A stretch of 64,000 nt of DNA from contig NZ_SGWZ01000001.1 of the NCBI RefSeq assembly GCF_004216755.1, positions 1,054,001 to 1,118,000 of the forward strand. The letters are read 5' to 3'. The position numbers were made by a program, and so were the translations under genes. Source of the stretch: Kerstersia gyiorum. GTDB lineage: Bacteria > Pseudomonadota > Gammaproteobacteria > Burkholderiales > Burkholderiaceae_B. Positions 17,777 to 27,897 of this stretch are shown piece after piece; within the stretch, counting starts at the first letter, position 1, and each line of letters opens with the position of its first letter. Under the pieces are notes generated by a model, which was given only the letters and a program-made list of their open reading frames with translations, was not told the DNA's origin and did not search any database.

Positions 17777-18433
17777 ATGCAGTATTCAGTCGTTGTGTTT
17801 GATTGGGATGGAACCTTGATGGATTCCACGCCCAGTATCGTTACGGCCATTCAGAATGCCTGCCGGGACCTGGACCTGCCGGTGCCGGCAGCATCCAGCG
17901 CGAGCTGGGTCATCGGCCTGTCGCTGGACGCGGCGCTGACGAAAGTGGTGCCCGACCTGCCGCCATCGCTGCTGCCTCGTTTCATTGAACGCTACCGTAT
18001 CCATTACCTGTTGCGGGATCCTGATCTGCGCCTGTTCGATGGCATTCCCGACCTGTTGTCCGAGTGGGGCAAGCAGGGGGTGCGGCTGGCCGTGGCGACT
18101 GGCAAGAGCCGGGCCGGGCTGGATCGCGTGATTCGCGGTTTCGGCCTGGAAGGGGTGTTCGAGGCGACCCGCTGCGCCGACGAAACCCATAGCAAGCCGC
18201 ATCCGGCGATGTTGCATGAGCTGATGGAAGAACTGATGGTGCCCGCCGAGGAGGTGCTGATGATCGGGGATACCTCCCATGACATGCGCATGGCGAACAA
18301 CGCCGGGGTGCATGGCCTGGGGGTGACCTATGGTGCGCATCCGCTGCCGGAACTGCTGGCAGGCGAGCCGCTGCATGTGGTCGATAGCGTGACCGCCATG
18401 CGTGAATGGGTGCAGCCGCGCCTGCGCGGCTGA
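17777..18433 (+). CDS. HAD-IA family hydrolase (phosphoglycolate phosphatase-like)
   Basis: 218-residue haloacid dehalogenase superfamily phosphatase. All four HAD motifs are visible: FDWDGTLMDST at the start, VATGKSRAGL, the lysine in SKPHPAM, and MIGDTSHDM. The helical cap after motif I is the type seen in Gph and PpaX. ATG 17777 follows GAGGAGC; a TTG in frame at 17762 is unlikely. It sits in an apparent rluC-HAD pair, an arrangement common in beta- and gammaproteobacteria. The physiological substrate cannot be told from sequence. Confidence 0.9.
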   Translation: MQYSVVVFDWDGTLMDSTPSIVTAIQNACRDLDLPVPAASSASWVIGLSLDAALTKVVPDLPPSLLPRFIERYRIHYLLRDPDLRLFDGIPDLLSEWGKQGVRLAVATGKSRAGLDRVIRGFGLEGVFEATRCADETHSKPHPAMLHELMEELMVPAEEVLMIGDTSHDMRMANNAGVHGLGVTYGAHPLPELLAGEPLHVVDSVTAMREWVQPRLRG

Positions 18434-18446
18434 AGCAGAGGCATCT

Positions 18447-19367
18447 ATGTCAGTTGTTTCCGCCGCGCGGGCCGGCGTGGGTGCCGCTTCGCCCGCCATG
18501 CGCGGCATTCTCTGCCTGCTGTGCGGCATATTTTTCCTGACAATCAGTGATTCCCTGGCGAAATGGCTGGGCGGCACCTATGCGCCAGTGCAACTGCTGT
18601 TCCTGCGCGGCTCATTGGCGGTGCCTATCATGCTGGTGCTGATCCTGGCGCTGGCCGGGCGGCCTGCCCTGCGCACGCGCTATCCGGGCCTGCACCTGTT
18701 TCGCGGCTTCCTGAATGTAGTGTCGGCCAGTTTTTTCTACTACGGGCTGACACAACTGCCGCTGGCGGAAAATACGGCCATCGCCTTTTCTGCGCCGCTG
18801 TTCGTTACCTTGCTGTCGGTGCTTTACCTGAAGGAACAGGTGGACGGCAGGCGCTGGGCCGCAGTGATCGCTGGCTTTGCCGGGGTGATGATTGTCGTGC
18901 AGCCGGGCGGGCCTGCGTTCCAGCCGGCTGCGCTGTTCCCGCTGGCGACCGCCTTCGGCTATGCCGTCATGATGGTGAGCGCGCGTGGCATCGGGCGCGA
19001 GGAAGGGCTGCTGACCACCATGTTCTATATCGCGTTGGCGCAGGTCATCGTCGCCGGCGCGGTCGTGGCCTGGTTCTGGCAACCCATCAACCAGGAAATC
19101 CACTGGCTGGGGCTGACGGGCATGGCCATCTGCAGCACGGCCGGGCTGGGCCTGATCACGCAGGCGTTCCGCATTGCGCCGGCATCGGTGGTAGCGCCGT
19201 TCGACTACAGCGGCTTGCTGTGGGCAGGTATTTTCGGCTGGCTGTTCTGGGATGAGGTGCCGGGCTGGATCGCCTGCCTGGGAGCGGCGCTGATTGCCGC
19301 CAGCGGTATCTATATTGCATGGCGCGAATCCCGGGCCGGTGGACGCCAGGACGCGCAGACCACTTGA
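18447..19367 (+). CDS. DMT family permease (two EamA domains)
   Basis: 306-residue inner-membrane protein with about ten predicted helices, arranged as two EamA repeats (about residues 20-150 and 160-295). Drug/metabolite transporters of this type usually export metabolites or amino acids. ATG 18447 follows GCAGAGGC, 13 bases after the HAD gene, so it may be part of the rluC operon. Substrate unknown. Confidence 0.88.
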   Translation: MSVVSAARAGVGAASPAMRGILCLLCGIFFLTISDSLAKWLGGTYAPVQLLFLRGSLAVPIMLVLILALAGRPALRTRYPGLHLFRGFLNVVSASFFYYGLTQLPLAENTAIAFSAPLFVTLLSVLYLKEQVDGRRWAAVIAGFAGVMIVVQPGGPAFQPAALFPLATAFGYAVMMVSARGIGREEGLLTTMFYIALAQVIVAGAVVAWFWQPINQEIHWLGLTGMAICSTAGLGLITQAFRIAPASVVAPFDYSGLLWAGIFGWLFWDEVPGWIACLGAALIAASGIYIAWRESRAGGRQDAQTT

Positions 19368-19471
19368 CGGTGGCGGCCTGTCAGGCCGATGACAGCCGGA
19401 ATCTGCGATAGTCTGCCAAGGAAGAGGGGCGGCTCCGCCCGCATCGGGTCGGCAGGGAAAACAACAACAGC

Positions 19472-20680
19472 ATGGAGAAAAACATGGCCGGGCAGTGGCA
19501 GGATGACGAAGCGGGACTGAATTTCTGGAAAGACCTATCACCGTCCAGCATCGTCGCCGGCGCGGTTGCCGTCCTGGTGGGGTTCGCCAGCTCGGCCGTT
19601 ATCGTGTTCGAGGCTGCCCGCGCCAGCGGCTATGACGAAGCCGGCATCGCTTCCTGGATGTGGGCCCTGTGTCTGGGGTGCGGCCTGACGGGTGTTGGCC
19701 TGTCATTGCGCTACCGGCAGCCGGTGGTGACCGCGTGGTCCACGCCGGGGGCCGCCTTGCTGGCAACGACTTCCGGCCTGACACCGGAACTGGCTTCGGG
19801 GGCCTTCGTCATTTGCGGTGTCCTGATCTTCATCTGCGGCGTGACGCGCTGGTTCGAACGAGCCATGTCGCGCATTCCCCTGTCCCTGGCTGCTGCCATG
19901 CTGGCAGGCGTGCTGCTGCGGTTCGGCATGGACCTGTTTCTTTCCATGAACAGTGCCTTGACCCTGGTGGGCCTGATGTTCCTGGCCTTCTTCATCGTCA
20001 GGCGCATCCTGCCGCGCTATGTCATCCTGGTGGTGTTGCTGGTGGGAGGCATCTGCGCCGGCCTGCAGGGCGAGCTGCACTGGGAGAAGGTCAGCCTGAC
20101 GCTGGCAATGCCGCAATGGACCACGCCCGCCTTCAGTCTGTCGACCGCCATCGGGGTGGCATTGCCGCTGTTCATGGTGACCATGGCGTCGCAATACGTG
20201 CCTGGCATCGCCACACAGCGTGCTTCCGGCTACGACGTGCCGATTTCTCCACAGGTCAGCTGGACCGGGCTGGCGACCCTGCTGCTGGCGCCTTTTGGTG
20301 GCTATGCCATCGGCCTGGCCGCCATTACGGCTGCCATCTGCATGGGCACCGATGCCCATCCGGACCCGCGCCGCCGCTATACCGCCGCTGTGGCATCGGG
20401 GGTGTTCTATCTGGTGGTGGCCCTGCTTGGGGCGACGGTCGTTTCTTTCCTGGCGGCCATGCCCCGGGAAATGGTGCTGGCGGTGGCCGGGCTGGCGCTG
20501 CTGGGCACCATGGGCAACAGCCTGTCGCTGGCCATGCGTGATGAATTCCGCAGGGATGCGGCCATGGTGACCTTCCTGGCCACGGCTTCTGGTGTGACGC
20601 TGTTCGGGATAGGGTCGGCGTTCTGGGGATTGGTGGGTGGCGGCCTGGTCATGCTGCTGAACGGTCAGCGGCGGGTTTGA
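19472..20680 (+). CDS. benE: BenE family benzoate/H+ symporter-like transporter
   Basis: 402-residue inner-membrane protein with about twelve hydrophobic segments. Family features include the N-terminal SIVAGAVAVLVGFASSAVI, a central MSRIPLSLAAAMLAGVLLRFG and the conserved PFGGYAIGLAAITAAICMG. BenE/YdcO proteins are linked to benzoate uptake, but no ben catabolic genes lie here, so substrate assignment is weak. Start ATG 19472; 19484 is possible. Its stop codon lies in the loop of a strong inverted repeat, and the next gene is convergent. Confidence 0.87.
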   Translation: MEKNMAGQWQDDEAGLNFWKDLSPSSIVAGAVAVLVGFASSAVIVFEAARASGYDEAGIASWMWALCLGCGLTGVGLSLRYRQPVVTAWSTPGAALLATTSGLTPELASGAFVICGVLIFICGVTRWFERAMSRIPLSLAAAMLAGVLLRFGMDLFLSMNSALTLVGLMFLAFFIVRRILPRYVILVVLLVGGICAGLQGELHWEKVSLTLAMPQWTTPAFSLSTAIGVALPLFMVTMASQYVPGIATQRASGYDVPISPQVSWTGLATLLLAPFGGYAIGLAAITAAICMGTDAHPDPRRRYTAAVASGVFYLVVALLGATVVSFLAAMPREMVLAVAGLALLGTMGNSLSLAMRDEFRRDAAMVTFLATASGVTLFGIGSAFWGLVGGGLVMLLNGQRRV

Positions 20681-20693
20681 TCCGCCGCTGACC
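20663..20693. terminator. Perfect inverted repeat across the benE stop codon
   Basis: GGTCAGCGGCGG (20663-20674) pairs with CCGCCGCTGACC (20682-20693), a 12-bp perfect stem with a 7-base loop holding the benE TGA. It lies between convergent genes and has no T-run, so it may act as a mRNA 3'-end stabiliser or a factor-assisted terminator for both sides. Confidence 0.45.
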
Positions 20694-20730
20694 GGGCCAG
20701 TGCCGGGCAGGGATCGCCCGGCGATGGGGC

Positions 20731-22182
20731 TTATGCCACCGTGGCTGGGGTGGCGACCAGACAATCCGGCCGGCGGTGGAACCATGGACGGGCGGCTTCC
20801 AGCTGGCTGGCCAGGCTGAATAACAAGGCTTCTCCGCCCAGTGCGGCGGCAAATTGCACGCCAATGGGCAGTCCGTCTTCATTCCAGTACAGCGGAACCG
20901 ACATGGCCGGCTGGCCGCTGGCATTGAAATAGGGCAGGAACGCGGTGTATTTCAGCGTGGCGCTGCGGTGCGCGACATATTCCTTGTCTGCGGCATAGCG
21001 GCCCAGCTCGACCGGCGGCTCCGTCAGGGTTGGGGTCAGCAGGACATCGTATTGGCCCATCAGGCGCCCCAGATGGCGCCCGATGCTGTGCATCATGCTG
21101 ACCGAATCGAAATATTCGACGGCGGAATGGCTGCGGGCAAACTCGATGGCGCTGAAGACAGATAGTTCCAGGTCATCATGGGTGGCGTGGCGTCCCAGCG
21201 CCTGCTCGCGGGCGCGGATGGCGGAGGCCATGCCGGAGGCGACGATCAGGCGCATGGCGTGACCGAAACGTTCATAGTCGATTGCCGCCGGGAAGTCGGT
21301 GGGTTCGACCTGATGGCCCAGCGAGGCGCAAAGCGCGGCGGCATCCTCGGCGGCAGCCAGGCAGTCGGGATGGACGGGTTCGCCGGAAGGCGAGCGGGTG
21401 ATCAGGCCGATGCGCAGTTTTCCGGGAGGCTGGCCGGCTGCCTTGAGGAAGGAGCCGCTGAAAGGCGGCGCGGCATAGGGCGTGCCTGCGTCCATGCCAT
21501 GGCTGAAGTCCAGCATGGCGGCGCTGTCGCGCACCGAACGCGAAATGACGTTGTCGCCCGCCAGCCCGCCCCAGCCCTCGCCCCCAGTGGGGCCGGTGGG
21601 GTTGCGCATGCGCGAAGGCTTGAAGCCGAACAGGCCGCAGGCCGAGGCCGGGATACGCAGCGAACCGCCGCCATCGCCACCATGGGCTACCGGCACGATG
21701 CCTGCGGCGACAGCCACGGCCGAGCCGCCGCTGGAGCCGCCGCCGGATCGGTTCAGATCCCAGGGATTGCGGGTCGGACCGCCATAGGCAAGGGCTTCGG
21801 TGGTGCAATTGGCCCCGAATTCGGGTGTGGTAGTGGTACCGAAAATAACCAGTCCGGCACGGCGGTAGCGCGCCACCAGTTCCGAATCCTCGGTAGAGCG
21901 TTCGCCCTGGAAAAAGCGTGAGCCGTTGCCCAGAGGCAGGCCGGCAGCCGTTGCCGACAGGTCTTTCAGCAGGAAGGGGACGCCATAGAACGGGCCATTG
22001 GGGCTGGCCTGGCCTATGCTGTCGCGCCCAGCCTGGGTGTCGTAATAGGCGATGCAATTGAGTGCCGGGTTGAGCGCCTTGATCCGGGCGATGGCTTCCT
22101 GCAGCAGTTCTTCGGCAGACACTTCGGCCCGCCTGACGGCTGTGGCGAGGTCAATGCCATCACAATATTCGTATGTATCCAT
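20731..22182 (-). CDS. Amidase (amidase signature family)
   Basis: 483-residue enzyme of the amidase signature family, hydrolysing an amide to acid and ammonia. The Ser-cisSer-Lys triad is visible: K73 in LLKDLS, S150 in GGGSSGGS and the nucleophile S174 in GDGGGSLRIPAS, with the expected 24-residue spacing between the serines. Start ATG 22182 (MDTYEYC); the frame stays open further upstream but those codons are antisense-type read-through from the next gene. It is the last gene of the leftward liv-type operon, 67 bases after the binding-protein gene, suggesting that it acts on the imported compound. Substrate unknown. Confidence 0.9.
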   Translation of the reverse strand: MDTYEYCDGIDLATAVRRAEVSAEELLQEAIARIKALNPALNCIAYYDTQAGRDSIGQASPNGPFYGVPFLLKDLSATAAGLPLGNGSRFFQGERSTEDSELVARYRRAGLVIFGTTTTPEFGANCTTEALAYGGPTRNPWDLNRSGGGSSGGSAVAVAAGIVPVAHGGDGGGSLRIPASACGLFGFKPSRMRNPTGPTGGEGWGGLAGDNVISRSVRDSAAMLDFSHGMDAGTPYAAPPFSGSFLKAAGQPPGKLRIGLITRSPSGEPVHPDCLAAAEDAAALCASLGHQVEPTDFPAAIDYERFGHAMRLIVASGMASAIRAREQALGRHATHDDLELSVFSAIEFARSHSAVEYFDSVSMMHSIGRHLGRLMGQYDVLLTPTLTEPPVELGRYAADKEYVAHRSATLKYTAFLPYFNASGQPAMSVPLYWNEDGLPIGVQFAAALGGEALLFSLASQLEAARPWFHRRPDCLVATPATVA

Positions 22183-22249
22183 GAGTCGGGAGTAAACGGA
22201 ATTGGGGGCGGAAAGAGGCAGGCCGCCAGCCTGGCGGCCTGGGTGGGGG

Positions 22250-23440
22250 TTATTGCTCGACGGGGACGATCTGGCCGTTTTCGAAGCGGGCCAGCAGCAC
22301 CTTGCCGTCATTCTGGTTATTGCTGTCCCACTGGATGGGGCCCAGCAGCGTTTCGGATCCATCGAGCATCGCCAGGCCCTTCTGGATATCCGCCGCGCGG
22401 TTGCCGCCGCCCCGGCGCGCCGCTTCCACGATGGCTTCGACTGCGGCGAAGGCTGCCGCGTCAAATGCGCTGGCCTCGGTGCCGTACTTCTGTTTGAAGG
22501 CGGCTTCGAAGGCAGCATGGCGCGGGTCGGAGCCGGCGGCCCAGTTGGTCGGGAAGATGACGCCTTCCGCAGCGTTGCCGGCCAGTTCGGCGAACTTGGG
22601 AACACCTTGTCCCATGTTCACGACAAGTTGGCCTTCTATGCCCAGCTCTTTGACCTGGCGTGCAATGATGGAGCCTTCGGTGTAGTAGCCATGAACCAGT
22701 AGAACGTCGGGGTTCTGCTTGCGGATATTGGTCAGCTGCGCCTTGAAGTCGGTTTCGCCGCGGTTGTATTCCTCGTATGCCACGACTTCACCGCCCAGTG
22801 AACGGATCAGGTCGGCCGCACCCTTGGTGGGCGGCTTGCCGTAATCGGAGTTTTCGGCCAGGAAAGCGAAGCGGCGCTTGCCGTGTTCCGTGAAGAAATG
22901 CTCCATGGCCTTGGCATCGAGCTGATTGTCGGTCACATTGACGCGCCAGACATAGCCGTATCCCTGGTTGGTGATGGTCGGCGAGCCGGCCACGCCCACG
23001 ACCAGCGGAATCTTGGATTTTTCATTTTCCCGTGAGAATGCAATGGTGACGAGGCTGGCGGACGAGCCTGCGATGACATCGACATTGCGTTGGGAAATCA
23101 GCTTCTTGGCTGCGTTGATGCCGGCCGTGGGATCGCTTTTGTCGTCTTCCGCGAAGATTTCTATGGCCTGGCCGTTAACGCCGCCTTCCGCATTGATCAG
23201 GTCTATGGCCAGGCGCGTGCCCTTGTAGTGGGCTTCGCCGTAGGCGGCACCCGGGCCGGTAATGGATTCGATGAAGCCCAGGCGCATGGCCTGCGGGCTG
23301 CTGTCGGCGCCCGCCGTGCCGCTGGTGTTCGCAGTCGGTTGCGAGGCCTGGGTATCGTTGCGGTTGCAGGCGCTCAGTCCGACCGCGAGCAGGACGGCGG
23401 CCAGGATGCCCAGGCGCAGTTTGGGTTGATGATGTTGCAT
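22250..23440 (-). CDS. ABC transporter substrate-binding lipoprotein (branched-chain amino acid/amide type)
   Basis: 396-residue periplasmic binding protein of the Leu/Ile/Val-amide family. The N-terminus is a lipoprotein signal with lipobox VGLSAC (Cys about 25), so it is probably anchored to a membrane. The fold I binding-protein pattern includes GFIESITGPGAAYGEAHYKGTR and IAGSSASLVTIAFSRENEKSKIP. It sits between livF and an amidase, 83 and 67 bases away. HAAT-family transporters carry amino acids, urea or short amides; the amidase neighbour favours an amide ligand. Confidence 0.9.
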   Translation of the reverse strand: MQHHQPKLRLGILAAVLLAVGLSACNRNDTQASQPTANTSGTAGADSSPQAMRLGFIESITGPGAAYGEAHYKGTRLAIDLINAEGGVNGQAIEIFAEDDKSDPTAGINAAKKLISQRNVDVIAGSSASLVTIAFSRENEKSKIPLVVGVAGSPTITNQGYGYVWRVNVTDNQLDAKAMEHFFTEHGKRRFAFLAENSDYGKPPTKGAADLIRSLGGEVVAYEEYNRGETDFKAQLTNIRKQNPDVLLVHGYYTEGSIIARQVKELGIEGQLVVNMGQGVPKFAELAGNAAEGVIFPTNWAAGSDPRHAAFEAAFKQKYGTEASAFDAAAFAAVEAIVEAARRGGGNRAADIQKGLAMLDGSETLLGPIQWDSNNQNDGKVLLARFENGQIVPVEQ

Positions 23441-23523
23441 GTCTCTCTCCTTGTTATCAAGATAGGTGCCCGCGCAGCGCGGCGTGCGATGACGCGGGCT
23501 TATGCCTGCTTAACTGATCCTGC

Positions 23524-24230
<707 letters not shown>

Positions 24231-24237
<7 letters not shown>

Positions 24238-24998
24238 GCTTGTTTTGCTCCTTCGCCCAGATAGGCGGCGATGACCTGAGGGTCCTGCTGGACGGCCTCC
24301 GGGGTGCCATCGGCGATTTTGGTGCCGTAGTTCAGGACGACGATATGGCTGCACAGCTCCATGACGAGCCGGATGTCGTGCTCGATGAGCACCACCGTGT
24401 AGCCCTTGTCGTGCAGCCGGCGCACCAGCGCCTTGAGCGCGATGCGTTCCTGCAGGTTGAGGCCGGCAGCGGGTTCGTCGAGCAGGATGATGCGCGGGTC
24501 GGTCGCCAGGGCGCGGGCGATATCCAGCTGGCGCTGGTCGCCATAGGGCAGATTGCCTGCCAGTTCATCGGCCTTGCCGGCCAGGCCGACATCTTCCAAT
24601 AGCGCCAGCGCATGCTGGCGGGTGGCTGCGCGTTCCCGGCGTTCCCCTGGCGTGCGCAGCACGGAGGCGAACACGCCGGCGCGGGTGCGGGCCTGGCGGC
24701 CGATCATGACGTTCTCCACCAGCGTCAGTTCCGGAAATACCATGACGTGCTGGAAGGTACGGGCTACGCCCAGGCGGTTGATCCGATGCAGCGAGAGCCT
24801 GCTGATCTCGTGCTCGCCGAAATGCACCGAGCCGCTGGTCGGGGTATAGATGCCGCTGACGACATTGAACAGCGAGGTCTTGCCTGCGCCATTGGGGCCG
24901 ATCAGGCCGGTCACGGTGCCGGGCTGGATGGTGAACGAGACATCGGTGAGTGCCCGGACGCCGCCGAAGGCCAGGCTGACATTATTGACGGTCAACAT
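24231..24998 (-). CDS. livG: Branched-chain amino acid/amide ABC transporter ATPase LivG
   Basis: 255-residue nucleotide-binding subunit with Walker A GPNGAGKTS, the LivG-type signature LPYGDQRQLDIARAL, Walker B IILLDEPAAGL and the family's C-terminal AAYLGEG. It lies one base after livM and overlaps livF, indicating one transcript. Confidence 0.95.
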
Positions 24999-24999
24999 C

Positions 25000-25926
25000 T
25001 TATTTTGCCTCCCGGCTGCTAATGCGCTGTATCAGTGAAATCAGGCCTTTGGGCATGAAAAGTATGACCAGGGCCAGCATGAGGCCGTAGACCAGCACGT
25101 TGTATTCGCCGAATTCCTGCGCGTATTCCTCCATGATGGTCAGCGAGAATGCACCCAGCAAAGCGCCAGGCAGACTGCCTATGCCGCCGACGAAGGCCAT
25201 GATCAGGAACAGGATCGACACGTTGGTCCCCAGGCGGTCGGGGTCGATGAAGCCGTCGTAGTGGGCCAGCAAGGTGCCGGCGAATGCCGCGAAAAGAACG
25301 CTGATGGTGAAGGACAGGACCTTGTAGCGGAATACCGGGATGCCCAGCGACTGTGCGGCCAGTTCATTGTTGGCGATGGCCTGCAGGGCGTCGCCAGTGC
25401 GGGAGGCCACGATGCGGTGCAGGATCAGCAGGCCCAGGGCCATGATGATGAGCACGTAGTAGTAATAGCCCAGGCCGCCGTCGAGCTCGAAGCCCCAGAA
25501 CTCGGGCGCGGGGATGGCCGTCAGGCCGGAGGGGCCGCCGGTGATCGTTGCGTTCTTGATCAGCGTCTGGATGATGACGGCCACGGCGATACTGGCCAGC
25601 GCCAGGTAATGCCCGCTGGTGCGCAGCACAATCATGCCTACCAGTGCGCCAACCAGGCCGGTGGCAGCGGTAGCGCCGAGCGCGGCCAGCAGGTAGGGCA
25701 CGCCGGCCTTGGCCAGGATGCCGGAGATATAGGCTGCCAGCCCGAAGAAGGCCGCATGGCCCAGCGAAATCTGCCCGGTGCAGCCGACGAACAGGGTCAG
25801 GCCCATGACCACGATGGCGTAGGTGGCCGCGCGTATCGACAAGTGGGTGATGAATGGATCGTTGAGCAGCGCGGGCAGCAGCAACAGCAGGATGGCCGCG
25901 AGGGCGGCAAGGTATTTGCGATTCAT
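25000..25926 (-). CDS. livM: Branched-chain amino acid/amide ABC transporter permease LivM
   Basis: 308-residue membrane permease with about eight to ten hydrophobic helices. The LivM hallmarks GQISLGHAAFFGLAAYISGIL and the cytoplasmic EAA-like loop with AIANNELAAQSLGI are visible. It follows livH by 16 bases and precedes livG by one base. Confidence 0.94.
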   Translation of the reverse strand: MNRKYLAALAAILLLLLPALLNDPFITHLSIRAATYAIVVMGLTLFVGCTGQISLGHAAFFGLAAYISGILAKAGVPYLLAALGATAATGLVGALVGMIVLRTSGHYLALASIAVAVIIQTLIKNATITGGPSGLTAIPAPEFWGFELDGGLGYYYYVLIIMALGLLILHRIVASRTGDALQAIANNELAAQSLGIPVFRYKVLSFTISVLFAAFAGTLLAHYDGFIDPDRLGTNVSILFLIMAFVGGIGSLPGALLGAFSLTIMEEYAQEFGEYNVLVYGLMLALVILFMPKGLISLIQRISSREAK

Positions 25927-25942
25927 GGCAGGCGTGCTCCGC

Positions 25943-26815
25943 TCAGACTTTTTTCACGACTTTCTTGCCCAGGATGCCGTTGGGCTTGAGCAGGATGATC
26001 AGCAGCAGGATCGAAAAGGACACCATGTCCTTGTAGGCGGAGCTGAGCGCCAGCGTACCGAACTGCTCGATGATGCCCAGGGCGTAGCCACCGAACACCG
26101 CGCCCGATACCAGGCCCAGGCCGCCCAGCAGGGCGGCGGTAAAGCCCTTGAGCATGATGAGGTTGCCCATGTCGAAGCTGAGTACGGCAATGGGAGCGTA
26201 GACGACGCCGGCCACTGTTCCCAGCAGTGCACTGAGCGCGTAGGTGAAGCAGTTGATGCGGGAGACGTTGATGCCCATCATGCGCGCCGTGGTCTTGTCC
26301 TGCGCGACGGCGCGCGCCGACAGCCCGATCTTGGTTTTCGTGAACAGCCAGTACAGCGCGGCCATCATGATCAGGCTCACGGCGATGATGAGCAGATATT
26401 GCATGCCTATCTGTACGCCGCCGATGTCTATCACCTTGTCGCTGAACGGCGGGAAGCGGTAGGCCGAGGAACCGAAAATGAGCTGGGCTGCGCTGCGCAG
26501 CAGGATGAACAGCGCGACGGTCATCATGAACAGGGTGAGCGGGCTGGCGTTCTCGATGCGCCGCAGGAAAACGCGTTCCAGCGCCGCGCCCAGCGCCAGT
26601 GCGGAAGCCATGGCGCAAGGCAGCGCCAGCCAGATGGGCAGGCCGGCATCCACATGAAAGACATAGCCCATGAAGGCGCCTGCCATGAACAGTTCGCCCT
26701 GGGCGAAATTGATGAGGTCCATGCCGCGATAGACCAGGGTGATGCCCAAGGCAATGAGCGCGTAGGTGCTGCCTACGGATAATCCATAGAGCAGCTGTTG
26801 CAGAAACTCTGTCAT
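25943..26815 (-). CDS. livH: Branched-chain amino acid/amide ABC transporter permease LivH
   Basis: 290-residue permease and first gene of the operon. Features are GLSVGSTYALIALGITLVYRG and MDLINFAQGELFMAGAF near the N-terminus and the EAA-type loop ARAVAQDKTTARMMGIN. A GGAG sequence about nine bases before ATG 26815 is a good ribosome site. It is divergent from a LysR regulator that probably controls it. Confidence 0.94.
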   Translation of the reverse strand: MTEFLQQLLYGLSVGSTYALIALGITLVYRGMDLINFAQGELFMAGAFMGYVFHVDAGLPIWLALPCAMASALALGAALERVFLRRIENASPLTLFMMTVALFILLRSAAQLIFGSSAYRFPPFSDKVIDIGGVQIGMQYLLIIAVSLIMMAALYWLFTKTKIGLSARAVAQDKTTARMMGINVSRINCFTYALSALLGTVAGVVYAPIAVLSFDMGNLIMLKGFTAALLGGLGLVSGAVFGGYALGIIEQFGTLALSSAYKDMVSFSILLLIILLKPNGILGKKVVKKV

Positions 26816-26871
26816 TCAGTTTGTCTCCGAAGGGGAAGCGGGCATCCCGCGAGGGTATGGATCCGCCGTGT

Positions 26872-26901
26872 TTTATGTTTTGTGACGGCTAGCGTATCCA
26901 A
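26872..26901 (-). promoter_or_regulatory. Possible promoter for the livH-amidase operon
   Basis: On the minus strand TTGGAT (26901-26896), an 18-base spacer and CATAAA (26877-26872), about 57 bases before livH. The boxes are only moderate matches. Confidence 0.35.
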
Positions 26902-26941
26902 TGGTGGTATAAAAAAGAAGTGCTTAATTTTTTAGGTATTG

Positions 26942-26956
26942 ATGCATTAAATGCAT
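26942..26956. promoter_or_regulatory. Palindromic operator candidate upstream of lysR
   Basis: ATGCATT-A-AATGCAT is a perfect 7-bp inverted repeat ending 14 bases before the LysR start, in the divergent region facing livH. It is a good candidate for autoregulatory binding by the LysR protein. Confidence 0.45.
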
Positions 26957-26970
26957 ACCAGGAGGCTGGC

Positions 26971-27897
26971 ATGGAGTTGCGGCATTTGCGTCATTTCGTC
27001 GTGGCGGCGCAGCAGGAGAATATTGCTTCCGCTGCCCGCATCCTGTGCATGGTGCAGCCCGCGCTGACACGCTCCATTCAATCCCTGGAGGACAGTGTGG
27101 GCGTACGGCTGTTCGTGCGGCATGCGCGGGGCGTCAAACTTACGCCGGCAGGCCAGCAGTTTTACCAGGACGCGGTGCGCATCCTGCAGCAGACGGCGCA
27201 GGCCTGTAACAACGCTATCCAGGCCAGCGAAGGCGTGCTGGGCAACCTGCGCCTTGGGGTCAGCCCGCAGCACGTCTGGCTGCCCCTGATACGCAGCATG
27301 TTGGCCAGCTTTCGGAATGACCATCCCCAGGTCACGCTGGCGCTGAACATGCTGCAATCGGGCGGTCAGCTCGACGCCATCCGCCGCGGGGAACTGGACG
27401 CGGGGTTCATGTTCATGCGTCCCAGGGAGGACCCGGCGCTGTCGGGCATCCTGATCCACGAGGAAAGCCTGGTGCTGGCCGTACCGGAGAACTCGCCTTA
27501 TGCCAGTGCGCCGCCAGCGCGCCTGTGCGAACTGTCCGGCGAGGCCTATATCGGTACACCCAAGGAATCATCGCTGCACTTCAATGATTACGTGGAAAGC
27601 GAATACCGGCGCCTGAATTTCAAGCCAAGGGTGGTCCAGATGGGCAACAACTTCCTGGTCATGCTGGGGCTGGTGGCGGCGGGCATGGGCATTGCCATCG
27701 TGCCCGGCGTGAGCCGGGTCATGCATCCTCACGGGATCGTGTTCCACAAGGTGCCTGACCTCGATACGCAGCTCGATCTAGAGCTGGTCTGGCGCACGGA
27801 TGATGATTCCCCGGTGCTGGCGCGCTTTCTGGACGTGGCCTATGCGGCTGAGCGTCCAGTGCCGGCCGGGCCGGGGGGCGTCGGGGAGCAGGTCTAG
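26971..27897 (+). CDS. LysR family transcriptional regulator
   Basis: 308-residue LysR-type regulator. The winged helix-turn-helix is in residues 1-60 (MELRHLRHFVVAAQQENIASAARIL and QPALTRSIQSLEDSVGVRLFVRH), followed by the periplasmic-binding-protein-like effector domain. GGAGGC seven bases before ATG 26971 decides this start over 26920. It is divergent from livH and so probably senses the transported compound. Its stop overlaps the stop of the convergent amidase gene in a CTAG shared by both strands. Confidence 0.93.
   Translation: MELRHLRHFVVAAQQENIASAARILCMVQPALTRSIQSLEDSVGVRLFVRHARGVKLTPAGQQFYQDAVRILQQTAQACNNAIQASEGVLGNLRLGVSPQHVWLPLIRSMLASFRNDHPQVTLALNMLQSGGQLDAIRRGELDAGFMFMRPREDPALSGILIHEESLVLAVPENSPYASAPPARLCELSGEAYIGTPKESSLHFNDYVESEYRRLNFKPRVVQMGNNFLVMLGLVAAGMGIAIVPGVSRVMHPHGIVFHKVPDLDTQLDLELVWRTDDDSPVLARFLDVAYAAERPVPAGPGGVGEQV

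Noticed and set aside
22183..22605. N-terminal extension of the amidase frame
   Set aside because: The codons overlap the binding-protein gene in another frame and do not resemble amidase; the family start is at 22182.
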